Source: Actinomycetes bacterium
GTDB lineage: Bacteria; Actinomycetota; JAHEXW01
DNA length: 63,692 nt
NCBI GenBank assembly: GCA_023251915.1
Contig: JAHEXW010000007.1
Span: 1 to 63,692 of the forward strand
Direction of reading: 5' to 3'
The notes below the pieces were generated by a model. It was not told the origin of the DNA. It worked only from the letters and a program-made list of their open reading frames with translations, and searched no databases. Position 1 is the first letter of the stretch. Each line of letters begins with the position of its first letter. The translations under genes and the position numbers were made by a program. Shown piece after piece: positions 1 through 7,405 of the stretch.

Positions 1-752
1 TTTGGGCGTTTCAACAGTTCTTTCTTTCCGCCTGAATGAAATGGACGAACCCTGATGATTGCGTTCGTTATCTCAAGCGCTTCTAGGTGTTGTTCTATTG
101 TCGGCCGGCTAATCCCCGTTTCACGGGAGCTTGCGGAAGCTTCAAAAAGACCACCGCTCCTGCGTAATAGATACTCAAAGAACGTATTGAACTTCCCTGG
201 ATCACGAAACTTGAACAGGTTCTGGATATCGCGGGCAAAGAAGGAATCCAACCATTCTCTGTAAAAGCCGGGATCTTTTTCTGGCGCAAGAAGCGCTTGC
301 GGCAGACCACCCCGATACATCCTGTCGATCAATCCAACGTTGAACGCGGGTAGTTCGTCAAATAAAACGGGTGACAAATGAATCGTACGCTTGCGCCCCG
401 TCAGGGTATCCTTAAATACCTGGCTTGCCGCAAGGGTTGAAGACCCGGTCGCCAGGATCTTTATTTCAGGATGTTCGTCCGCCCCGATCTTCAACAAGCG
501 ACTAGGATCTTTCAATTGATGGATTTCATCGAAGATCACGGTCTTTACGTTCACTGTTCGGAAGAAAAGATCTGGATCAGCAGTCGCTTGGCCAACAGCA
601 GGTAAATCGCAATTAAGATAGTGAGCGCCGTCTTCAATAAAGTGTTTAGAGATTGTTGTCTTTCCAACGCGCCTGACGCCCGTCAACCAGACAACCGGTG
701 CCGATTTCCAACCTTCTTGTATTCTGCTGTACCAAAATGGTCTCTCTATCAT
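1..752 (-). CDS. DUF4143-type AAA ATPase, C-terminus beyond window edge
   Basis: The N-terminal ~250 residues of a gene read leftwards off the window. Reading from the ATG at 752 gives a P-loop at residues 25-33 (GVRRVGKTT), a Walker B segment at 71-78 (TVIFDEIH) and a sensor-like ATGSS near residue 101. A segment typical of the DUF4143 family follows, with a GGLPQALL-type motif and a winged-helix-like part. Proteins of this family are usually stand-alone ATPases with a C-terminal DUF4143 nuclease-like domain, and are common in anaerobes and archaea; their role is not settled. The gene is isolated from the purine cluster by a 650-base repeat block, which fits accessory DNA. Confidence 0.8.
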   Translation of the reverse strand, partial: MIERPFWYSRIQEGWKSAPVVWLTGVRRVGKTTISKHFIEDGAHYLNCDLPAVGQATADPDLFFRTVNVKTVIFDEIHQLKDPSRLLKIGADEHPEIKILATGSSTLAASQVFKDTLTGRKRTIHLSPVLFDELPAFNVGLIDRMYRGGLPQALLAPEKDPGFYREWLDSFFARDIQNLFKFRDPGKFNTFFEYLLRRSGGLFEASASSRETGISRPTIEQHLEALEITNAIIRVRPFHSGGKKELLKRP

Positions 753-986
753 GCAACCATACTTATCATATTGCCTGGATTATTGTCAAGTACGGTTGCA
801 AGGAACAGATGTGCGGTCGTGTCTTGAATTATCAGTTTTTGTTTCTAGTAGATGCTTCTCGATTCGCCTACGCTCACTCGAAGAAGATTTGATATCGACT
901 TTGGAAGGTTGATTAGGAAGCCGGAGGCGGGCGAAGCGGGTGACGCAGCGGCAGGGCCCGGGAGCTCTATTATTGAAGAAACGAAA

Positions 987-1081
987 TGCACCCTCTCTTT
1001 TGTTCTCCCCCCTCAAGGGGGAGAGGCATTTATGGGATGGTCGATAGGGAAATCGAGCGAGCGGGGTTTGCGAGCGAGTCA
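987..1081. repeat. Hairpin-bearing direct repeat, copy 1
   Basis: Starts with TGCACCCTCTCTTTTGTTCT, then a C-run/G-run hairpin around CCCCTCAAGGGG, then GAGAGGCATTTATGGGATGG and an AATCGAGCGAG segment. It matches 1283-1398 closely. The central hairpin belongs to the family also seen at 6845, 7251, 9171 and 9318. Confidence 0.8.
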
Positions 1082-1150
1082 CTGGCTGTTTTGGGATGGA
1101 CGCTGGAACTGCCTCGCAATGACGTAGGGTGTTTTGGTTTTGGTTTCTTG

Positions 1151-1219
1151 GGAGGTTGCCCACCAAATAACTGGCGGGTAAACTTCGTCGGCCACTTTGA
1201 CGATCTTCTCACAATGACG
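1151..1219. repeat. Dispersed CGTCATTGCGAG-type repeat, inverted copy
   Basis: The reverse complement of 1151-1193 is identical over 43 bases to 9258-9300, and similarity continues to the end of the CGTCATTGYGAG motif. A related core lies inside the nfnB coding sequence at 33660-33704. Confidence 0.85.
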
Positions 1220-1282
1220 TATGGCGTTTTGTTTTTGGTTTCTGTAGCGGTCGCTGGAACTGCCTCGCGCCTCGAAAGCACC

Positions 1283-1398
1283 TGCACCCTCTCTTTTGTT
1301 CTCCCCTACGCCACGGCGCACAGGCCTCAAGGGGGAGAGGCATTTATGGGATGGTTGATTAGTGAATCGAGCGAGAGGGTTGTGCGAGCGAGTCTATT
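1283..1398. repeat. Hairpin-bearing direct repeat, copy 2, with 18-base loop insert
   Basis: Same order of segments as 987-1081, but 18 bases (1307-1324) are inserted in the hairpin loop between CTCCCC and CCTCAAGG. The copy ends directly at the purF stop codon. Confidence 0.75.
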
Positions 1399-1400
1399 GA

Positions 1401-2864
1401 TTAAAACAGTGTTTCGGCTTTTTTGCCCTTTTCGAGACTTAGCTTGGTAATCTTCAGGCGGGAGGGGATGGGGATGGGATAGGCGCCGTCGAAGCAGGCG
1501 GTACAGAACGGGCGGACGCCGTCGTCGCCGACTTCTACGCCGCCGACCGCTTTGACCAGGCCGGCATGGCTGATGTATTTCAGGGAATCCGCGCCCAGGA
1601 AGTTCTGGATCCGTTCGACGGAAAGGTTGGCCGCGATCAGGTCCTTGCGTTCCGCGGTGTCGATGCCGTAGAAGCACGGCCACTCGATCGGCGGGCTGGA
1701 GATTCGCATGTGGACCTCTTTGGCGCCGGCCTTCCGCAGCATCTGGACGAGTTTTTTGCTGGTGTTGCCGCGGACGATGGAATCGTCGACGACGACCAGG
1801 CGTTTGCCCTCGATGACCTCCCGCAACGGATTCAGTTTAAGGCGGATGCCGAGTTGGCGAATGGTTTGGGACGGTTGAATGAAGGTCCGGCCGATGTAGC
1901 GGTTCTTCACGAAGCCCTCGCCGTACGGAATGCCGCTCTGCTCCGCGTAGCCCTGCGCGGCGTTGTTGCCGGAGTCGGGTACCGGAATGACCAGATCCGC
2001 CTCAACCGGGGCTTCACGGGCGAGCTCGCGACCCATCTGCTTGCGCGCCGCCGCGACGCTGCGGCCGTAGATCATGGAATCGGGCCGGGCCAGATAGACG
2101 AATTCGAAGATGCACAGCGACGGGGCCGCGGCCTCCAGTATTTGATATGAATTGAGGCCCTTGGCGTCGATGACGACCATCTCGCCGGGCAGGATCTCGC
2201 GCAGGAAATCCGCGCCGATGACGTCCAAACCGCAGGTTTCACTGCTCAAAACGTAATGCCCATTCATCTGGCCGAGCGCCAGCGGCCGGATGCCGTACGG
2301 GTCGCGCACACCGATTAGCTTCTCATCTGTCATGATGACCAGGGAATAGGCACCCTTGATGTGGGAGACGGCGTCGCGGACGGAGGCTTCGATGGTCTTG
2401 CGCCGGCTGGTTACGATCAGTTCGGCGATGACCTCCGAATCCGAAGACGATTGGAATTCGGAACCGTGGCGTTCCAGGCGGCGGCGCAGTTCGTTGGTGT
2501 TGATCAGGTTGCCGTTATGCCCCAGGGACAAAGACCAGTTCTCGTTGGCCTTGTGGACCGGTTGGGCGTTCTCCCAATTGGTCGAGCCGGTGGTGGAATA
2601 GCGGACGTGGCCGATAGCGATATGGCCTTGCAGGGTGGTCAAGTCTCGTTCGGTGAAGACCTGGGATACCAGACCCATGTCCTTGAAGACCATGGTGTTG
2701 TCACCGTCGGAGACCGCGATGCCGGCGCTTTCTTGCCCGCGGTGCTGGAGCGCGTAGAGTCCGTAGTAGGTAAGTTTAGCTACCGCCTCGCCGGGGGCAT
2801 AAATGCCGAAGACGCCGCATTCGTCGTGGACCGTATCGAAATCGTGGTCTAACCTATCAAGCAC
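1401..2864 (-). CDS. purF: Amidophosphoribosyltransferase
   Basis: Catalyses the first committed step of purine synthesis, PRPP plus glutamine to phosphoribosylamine. The 487-residue protein has the Ntn glutaminase nucleophile at Cys16 after a short propeptide (DECGVFGI), a LQHRGQESAG segment, and a PRPP-binding loop VVVDDSIVRG. Cysteines placed for the 4Fe-4S cluster of the Bacillus-type enzyme are present near the C-terminus (PCFYGID and CTACFDG). It starts at a GTG inside the purL stop region, overlapping purL by 16 bases, so translation is probably coupled. It is the last gene of the purine cluster. Confidence 0.96.
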   Translation of the reverse strand: MLDRLDHDFDTVHDECGVFGIYAPGEAVAKLTYYGLYALQHRGQESAGIAVSDGDNTMVFKDMGLVSQVFTERDLTTLQGHIAIGHVRYSTTGSTNWENAQPVHKANENWSLSLGHNGNLINTNELRRRLERHGSEFQSSSDSEVIAELIVTSRRKTIEASVRDAVSHIKGAYSLVIMTDEKLIGVRDPYGIRPLALGQMNGHYVLSSETCGLDVIGADFLREILPGEMVVIDAKGLNSYQILEAAAPSLCIFEFVYLARPDSMIYGRSVAAARKQMGRELAREAPVEADLVIPVPDSGNNAAQGYAEQSGIPYGEGFVKNRYIGRTFIQPSQTIRQLGIRLKLNPLREVIEGKRLVVVDDSIVRGNTSKKLVQMLRKAGAKEVHMRISSPPIEWPCFYGIDTAERKDLIAANLSVERIQNFLGADSLKYISHAGLVKAVGGVEVGDDGVRPFCTACFDGAYPIPIPSRLKITKLSLEKGKKAETLF

Positions 2865-5047
2865 TCGAGGGTCCCTCGCCAGGCTGAGGTCATTTCACCG
2901 ATCGGAATATTCAGTATATCATCTATGACCAGGTCATCGCCACCGACGCGCCCTATGTAGGTGTGTTGCACGCGGCTGTTGTGGATGATTCTGTCAAACA
3001 GAAACATACTTTTCTCCGGCAAACTGACCAACATCCGCGACTGCGATTCGGAGAACAACCACTCGTTGACCTCCAAATGGCTTCTCTCGGCGCTGTCCGG
3101 ATTGACGCGCGCGCCGAGGCCGGAGAGCATGCAGGACTCCGCCAAAGCCATCCCCAAGCCACCCTCGGAAAGATCGTGCGCCGAGACTATCAAGCCCAGC
3201 TTGATTGCCTCCAAAACAACCTCGTGCATGTGGCGTTCCTTGTCCAAATCTAGCGCCGGGCAGCGCCCCGCGACTATCTTGTGCATCACCTTAAGATATT
3301 CGCTGCCGCCCAGTTCAGGTAACGTCTCCCCGATCAAAGCTATGACATGGCCTTCCTTCTTGAAACCGGCGGTCATGCGCTTGTTAACGTCGTCAATCAA
3401 GCCCAGCATGCCAACAACGGGGGTCGGGTAGATTGCGCCTTTTTGCCACTCGTTGTAGAAGGAAACGTTGCCGCCTGTGACAGGAGTCCCAAACGCCGAA
3501 CAGGCGACGCCCATGCCGCGCACCGCCTCTTTGAATTGCCAGAAGTTCTCCGGCTTTTCCGGATTGCCGAAGTTCAGGCAGTCCGTCACGGCCAGCGGAA
3601 CGGCGCCGGACGCAACAACGTTGCGGGCGGCTTCGGCCACCGCGATCTGAGCGCCGACATAAGGATCGAGATAGCAGTAGCGGCCGTTGCCATCGACGGT
3701 CAGCGCAATCGCCTTCTTGCTGTCTTTGAGGCGCAGCACGCCCGCATCGGAACCGGGAAGGACGGCCGTATTTGTCTGCACCATATGGTCGTATTGTTCG
3801 TAGACCCAGTGCCGGCTGCACAAGTTGGGGCTGGTGACCAGTTTCATCAGCGTCTTGCCGGTGTCTTTGGGATGCTTAAGGGCTTTGGTGTCAAAGCTCT
3901 GAACCTCGGCCAGGTAAGCCGGTTTCTTGGCCGGACGATTGTACAATATTGCCTCGTCGGCCAGGGAATGCGCCGGCATCTCTCCGACGACGACACCGTT
4001 ATCTTTGACGCGCAACAGACCGTCCCCAGTAACATGCCCGATTACTCCGGCGTCCAGTCCCCAGCGGCGGCAGACAGCCAAGACCCGCTCCTGGTTCTCC
4101 GGTGTACAGATGGCCAACATTCGTTCCTGGCTTTCGCTGACCATGATCTCGAAGGCTTCCATGTTCGGTTCACGCTGTTCCACTAGGCGCACGTCGATTT
4201 CCATACCCATATCGGCTCGAGAGGCAGTTTCACACGTCGCGCAGGTCAAACCGGCACCGCCGAAGTCCTGCAGACCGACAACCAGTTTGTTGTCTATAAG
4301 TTCGAGAGACGCCTCGATGCATAGTTTCTCCGTGAAAGGATCGCCGACCTGGACGGACGGCCGCTTGGCCGCTGATTTCGCCGTGAATTCCTGACTGGCC
4401 AGTACAGAGACTCCGCCAATGCCGTCACGCCCGGTCTTGTTGCCGAAAACGATAACAACATTCCCTTCGCCGGATGCGATGCCCTTGGTGATCTTGTCCT
4501 GGCGCATCAGGCCAACGGCCATGACATTGACCAGGGGATTGCCCTCGTAACATTCCTCGAAGTTTACAGAGCCGGCGATAGTCGGAACCCCTGTGCAATT
4601 ACCGTAACCGGCTATGCCCTCGACCACACCCTCGAATATGTGTTTGACACGGTCGTTCTTCAGCTCGCCGAAGTACAGCGGGTCGAGGAGCGCGATGGGG
4701 CGCGCGCCCATTGTGAAGATATCGCGCAAGATGCCGCCGACACCGGTCGCCGCGCCCTGATAAGGCTCGATGGCGGACGGATGGTTGTGGCTCTCGATCT
4801 TCATTGCGATGGCCATCCCGTCGCCGATGTCGATTATACCGGCGTTCTCGCCGGGACCCTGCAGAATACGCGGCCCTTTAGTGGGAAAACCTTTCAAAAC
4901 GGGCCGGCTGCTCTTGTACGAGCAATGTTCGCTCCACATGACCGAGTACATCGAGAGCTCAACATCGGTCGGGACGCGACCGAGTATCTTCTTAATCTTG
5001 GTATATTCCTCTGTGGTTAAGCCTAGCTCTTCGTAAAGTGCCGCCAT
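2849..5047 (-). CDS. purL: Phosphoribosylformylglycinamidine synthase subunit PurL
   Basis: Synthetase subunit that converts FGAR to FGAM with ammonia supplied by PurQ, bridged by PurS. At 732 residues it is the small-PurL type found with separate PurQ and PurS, not the 1300-residue fused type. Recognisable segments are the MWSEHCSYK substrate-binding motif, KIESHNHPSA, the glycine-rich GVGGILRDIFTMGARPIA, and a second AIRS-like half with GGLGMALAES. Its ATG shares one base with the purQ stop (TAATG), so the two are tightly coupled. Confidence 0.97.
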   Translation of the reverse strand: MAALYEELGLTTEEYTKIKKILGRVPTDVELSMYSVMWSEHCSYKSSRPVLKGFPTKGPRILQGPGENAGIIDIGDGMAIAMKIESHNHPSAIEPYQGAATGVGGILRDIFTMGARPIALLDPLYFGELKNDRVKHIFEGVVEGIAGYGNCTGVPTIAGSVNFEECYEGNPLVNVMAVGLMRQDKITKGIASGEGNVVIVFGNKTGRDGIGGVSVLASQEFTAKSAAKRPSVQVGDPFTEKLCIEASLELIDNKLVVGLQDFGGAGLTCATCETASRADMGMEIDVRLVEQREPNMEAFEIMVSESQERMLAICTPENQERVLAVCRRWGLDAGVIGHVTGDGLLRVKDNGVVVGEMPAHSLADEAILYNRPAKKPAYLAEVQSFDTKALKHPKDTGKTLMKLVTSPNLCSRHWVYEQYDHMVQTNTAVLPGSDAGVLRLKDSKKAIALTVDGNGRYCYLDPYVGAQIAVAEAARNVVASGAVPLAVTDCLNFGNPEKPENFWQFKEAVRGMGVACSAFGTPVTGGNVSFYNEWQKGAIYPTPVVGMLGLIDDVNKRMTAGFKKEGHVIALIGETLPELGGSEYLKVMHKIVAGRCPALDLDKERHMHEVVLEAIKLGLIVSAHDLSEGGLGMALAESCMLSGLGARVNPDSAERSHLEVNEWLFSESQSRMLVSLPEKSMFLFDRIIHNSRVQHTYIGRVGGDDLVIDDILNIPIGEMTSAWRGTLECLIG

Positions 5048-5742
5048 TATTTGCTCACCGCGCTTATCATGCTCTTGAAAATCATCTGTCCGTCCAGGCT
5101 GCCCAGGACGGTCTCGATGGCACGTTCCGGATGCGGCATCAGCCCAAACACATTGCCCTGTTTGTTAACGATGCCGGCTATGTTTTGCAGACTGCCGTTG
5201 GGGTTGGCCGCGTCCGTGACTATTCCGTTCGTATCACAGTAACGCAACACGACCTGGCCGTTAGCGGCCATCTCGCCCAGCGTTTCTTCGTCGGCGTAGT
5301 AATTGCCCTCGTTGTGCGCGATGGGCAGGCGAATAAGCTCGCCGCTCAGCGCCTTGTTCGTGAAGTTCGTTTGATTGTTCTCAACCACCAGGTCGGTATA
5401 GCGGCAGATAAATTTGAGGTCCCGGTTGCGCAGCATGGCACCGGGCAGCAGGCCCGCTTCCAGAAGTATTTGGAAACCGTTGCAGATGCCGATCACCAGT
5501 CCGCCCTTATCCACGAAGTCGAGGATCGCATCCATGACCGGGCTGAATTTGGCGACCGCTCCCGTGCGCAGATAATCCCCGTAGGAAAAACCGCCGGGCA
5601 GAATAATTGCGTCGTATTTGGCGACGTCTGTGTCCTGGTGCCAAACGTATGCGACTTGCGCACCCACCAAGCGAGCCGCATAGTGACAGTCTTGCTCGCA
5701 GTTGGAACCTGGGAAGACGACGACTCCGAACCGTGCCGGCAT
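5047..5742 (-). CDS. purQ: Phosphoribosylformylglycinamidine synthase glutaminase PurQ
   Basis: Class I glutamine amidotransferase that feeds ammonia to PurL. The 231-residue protein opens with FGVVVFPGSNCEQD, has the catalytic cysteine in IGICNGFQ, and ends with the His/Glu pair in GLMPHPERA. It lies 3 bases downstream of purS and overlaps purL by one base, the standard purS-purQ-purL order of Gram-positive bacteria. Confidence 0.97.
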   Translation of the reverse strand: MPARFGVVVFPGSNCEQDCHYAARLVGAQVAYVWHQDTDVAKYDAIILPGGFSYGDYLRTGAVAKFSPVMDAILDFVDKGGLVIGICNGFQILLEAGLLPGAMLRNRDLKFICRYTDLVVENNQTNFTNKALSGELIRLPIAHNEGNYYADEETLGEMAANGQVVLRYCDTNGIVTDAANPNGSLQNIAGIVNKQGNVFGLMPHPERAIETVLGSLDGQMIFKSMISAVSK

Positions 5743-5745
5743 GTC

Positions 5746-5997
5746 TTAAGCCTCTTCCTGAATGTCGAAGGTATAGCTCTCGATGACCGGGTTACTCAGC
5801 AGGTCGTGGGAGATCTTGTCCACCTGTTTCTTCAGTTTCTCTGGCGTTTCGCCGGTAAGTTCAAGCTCGATGAACTTGCCGACCCTGACCCGGCTGACAT
5901 TATCGTAGCCTTGGGTTTTCAAGGCCTTCCCGATAATCTGGCCTTGCGGATCCAGAATGCCGTCTTTCAATGTTACATATACTTTTGCGACTGGCAC
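5746..5997 (-). CDS. purS: Phosphoribosylformylglycinamidine synthase subunit PurS
   Basis: Small 83-residue subunit that holds PurL and PurQ together and forms part of the ammonia route. The typical opening AKVYVTLKDGILDPQG and the segment following VGKFIELEL are present. It starts at GTG behind a good ribosome site (AAGGAGG, 7 bases upstream). The repeat element at 6035-6092 lies between this gene and purC, so the two may be expressed at different levels. Confidence 0.95.
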   Translation of the reverse strand: MPVAKVYVTLKDGILDPQGQIIGKALKTQGYDNVSRVRVGKFIELELTGETPEKLKKQVDKISHDLLSNPVIESYTFDIQEEA

Positions 5998-6034
5998 TTC
6001 GTGCCCTCCTTATTGATAGGCATTATTTACTAAT

Positions 6035-6092
6035 GTAGCTGCCGGTCTTTAGACCGGCAGACGGGGTGCCGACCTAAAGGTTGGCACCTACA
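6035..6092. repeat. TGTAG...CTACA double-hairpin element, copy 1
   Basis: A 58-base element bounded by TGTAG and CTACA. It encloses two adjacent stem-loops: TGCCGGTCT/AGACCGGCA with a 2-base loop, and GGTGCCGACCT/AGGTTGGCACC. A second copy at 23185-23247 differs by paired changes that keep both stems intact. Confidence 0.85.
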
Positions 6093-6111
6093 ATAAAGCC
6101 AAAAAACTATA

Positions 6112-6831
6112 CTACGTCGTAACCCTTCGCAACACCTCGACGTAGGCTTCTTCTACGCCACCGAGATCGCGCCGGAAACGATCTTTATCAAGTTTCTCGC
6201 CAGTTTCCGTATCCCAGAACCGGCACGTGTCGGGCGATATCTCATCGCCCAGCACAATGTTGCCGTCTTTGTCCCAGCCGAATTCCAGCTTCATGTCGAT
6301 CAAGTCCAAACCGCGTTCCTTGAAGAATCCGCGCAACACGTCGTTGACCTTAAAGGACAGATCACGGATGGTTTTAAATTCGTCTTCGTTAACCAGCCCC
6401 AGCTCTTGCACGTGCTGGCAAGTGATAATCGGATCGCCCAAGTCGTCCCGTTTGTAATAGAACTCTACGACTGGCTTCTTTAAGGCCACGCCTTCCTCAT
6501 AACCCAAACGCTTGGCTAGGCTGCCCGCCGCGATGTTGCGCGCGACGGCCTCAAGTTGAATCATTTTTAGATTGTCTATCAACATGTCGCGGTCGTTCAA
6601 CATTTCGTGGAAGTGCGTTTTGATACCGGCGTCTTCCAGAACACCGAACAACTTCGCGGCTATGGCGGCGTTGGCGACGCCTTTCTCTTTGATCTCGCCT
6701 TTTTTCTTGCCGTCAAAGGCCGTGGCGGAGTCCTTGAAGTGTTGGATCAGGAGGTTCGGGTCGTCGGTTTTATAGACGATCTTCGCCTTGCCTTCGTACA
6801 TTTTGTCACCCTGTTTGATTGTTGCCGTCAT
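6112..6831 (-). CDS. purC: SAICAR synthetase
   Basis: Phosphoribosylaminoimidazole-succinocarboxamide synthase joins CAIR and aspartate using ATP. The 239-residue protein is of normal length, with MYEGKAKIVY at the start, the RNIAAGSLAKRLG segment, the LIDMKLEFG motif and the DEISPDTCRFWD signature. The ATG follows AAGGAG at good distance. The gene is separated from purB by a DUF559 gene and tandem hairpin repeats, an interruption not expected in a native purine operon. Confidence 0.97.
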   Translation of the reverse strand: MTATIKQGDKMYEGKAKIVYKTDDPNLLIQHFKDSATAFDGKKKGEIKEKGVANAAIAAKLFGVLEDAGIKTHFHEMLNDRDMLIDNLKMIQLEAVARNIAAGSLAKRLGYEEGVALKKPVVEFYYKRDDLGDPIITCQHVQELGLVNEDEFKTIRDLSFKVNDVLRGFFKERGLDLIDMKLEFGWDKDGNIVLGDEISPDTCRFWDTETGEKLDKDRFRRDLGGVEEAYVEVLRRVTT

Positions 6832-6844
6832 TTGACTCCTTCTA

Positions 6845-6893
6845 AAAATGACCCCCCTCCCTTGAGGGGAGGGGATTCAGGGGAGGGTGGCGC
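6845..6893. repeat. CCCTCAAGGG-family hairpin at the DUF559 stop codon
   Basis: Contains CCCCTCCCTTGAGGGGAGGGG followed by TTCAGGGGAGGGTGG on the plus strand. The last codons and stop of the DUF559 gene lie inside it. It may also serve as a transcript end between that gene and purC. Confidence 0.7.
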
Positions 6894-7209
6894 TTGCCTC
6901 CCGAATCGTTTCCATCACTCCGTCAATATTCTGGAACACTTCGTTGTTCCATACTCTGACGATCTTGAAACCTTTGTCCTTAAGCCAATCATCTCGATCA
7001 ACATCGGCGCCTGGTTCATTATGTTGGCCGCCATCTAATTCAACAATAAGCTTCTTGTCAAGACAAACAAAATCGGTTATATATTTGCCGATCGGTTGTT
7101 GCCGGCGAAACTTCAGACCGTCTAACCTCTTGGCGCGCAGCTGATTCCAAATGATCCTCTCCGCTTCGGTCTGGTTGTCACGCAGGCGGCGCGCCATATT
7201 CGTCTTCAT
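6877..7209 (-). CDS. DUF559 endonuclease-fold protein
   Basis: A ~110-residue protein of the DUF559 family, related to very-short-patch repair nucleases (PD-(D/E)XK fold). It has the N-terminal LRDNQTEAERIIWNQLR helix, the KFRRQQPIGKYITDFVC segment and the IVELDGGQH core motif, where Asp and Glu would bind metal. The ATG at 7209 is preferred to the upstream TTG at 7224 because family members begin near this MKTNMARRLR position. The gene interrupts the purine cluster, its stop codon sits in one hairpin repeat, and its 5' side abuts a tandem array of the same family, which suggests insertion together with the repeats. Its role is not established. Confidence 0.85.
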   Translation of the reverse strand: MKTNMARRLRDNQTEAERIIWNQLRAKRLDGLKFRRQQPIGKYITDFVCLDKKLIVELDGGQHNEPGADVDRDDWLKDKGFKIVRVWNNEVFQNIDGVMETIREASATLP

Positions 7210-7250
7210 CTTCTCAATCGCCAAAGAGGAAATGCACCCTCTCCCAGCCC

Positions 7251-7379
7251 TCCCCCCTCAAGGGGGAGGGGTCTAAATCTTGTTCAACCCTATGTTTCTC
7301 CTCCCCCCTCAAGGGGGAGGGGTCTAAATCTTGTTCAACCCTATGTTTCTCCGCCCCCCTCAAGGGGGAGGGGTCTAAA
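7251..7379. repeat. 51-base tandem repeat with CCCCTCAAGGGGG hairpins
   Basis: Two full units (7251-7301 and 7302-7352) and a partial third follow at an exact 51-base period. Each unit has a C-run/CTCAAG/G-run hairpin followed by GTCTAAATCTTGTTCAACCC and TATGTTTCT. It fills the gap between purB and the DUF559 gene. Confidence 0.9.
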
Positions 7380-7405
7380 TAAATATCTCCTCGCCAGAGG
7401 AGTGA

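Larger units (their letters stand above)
753..1400. other. Gene-free repeat block between the ATPase gene and purF
   Basis: No believable gene is present. The stretch contains the ATPase promoter region, two diverged direct copies of a ~95-base hairpin-bearing repeat (987-1081 and 1283-1398), and a copy of the CGTCATTGCGAG-type repeat (1151-1219) that reappears inverted at 9231-9300. Short reading frames here follow the repeats and have no protein-like pattern. The second direct copy ends right at the purF stop codon, so these structures could act as 3' ends for the purine operon. Confidence 0.75.

Noticed and set aside
786-1330. Several short overlapping open frames in both strands
   Set aside because: They follow the repeat copies, have skewed composition and lack ribosome sites.
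1566-2150. Open frame of 194 codons on the plus strand
   Set aside because: Antisense to purF, which has all family motifs in the other strand.
3347-4186. Open frame of 279 codons on the plus strand
   Set aside because: Antisense to the core of purL, with no family pattern.
5038-6033. Long open frame on the plus strand (331 codons) across purQ and purS
   Set aside because: It is antisense to two clearly recognised genes and shows no known motif. Long shadow frames are expected in GC-rich DNA.
7251-7379. Possible CRISPR array
   Set aside because: Repeats follow directly at 51 bases with no variable spacers and are palindromic C/G-run hairpins. No cas gene is nearby.
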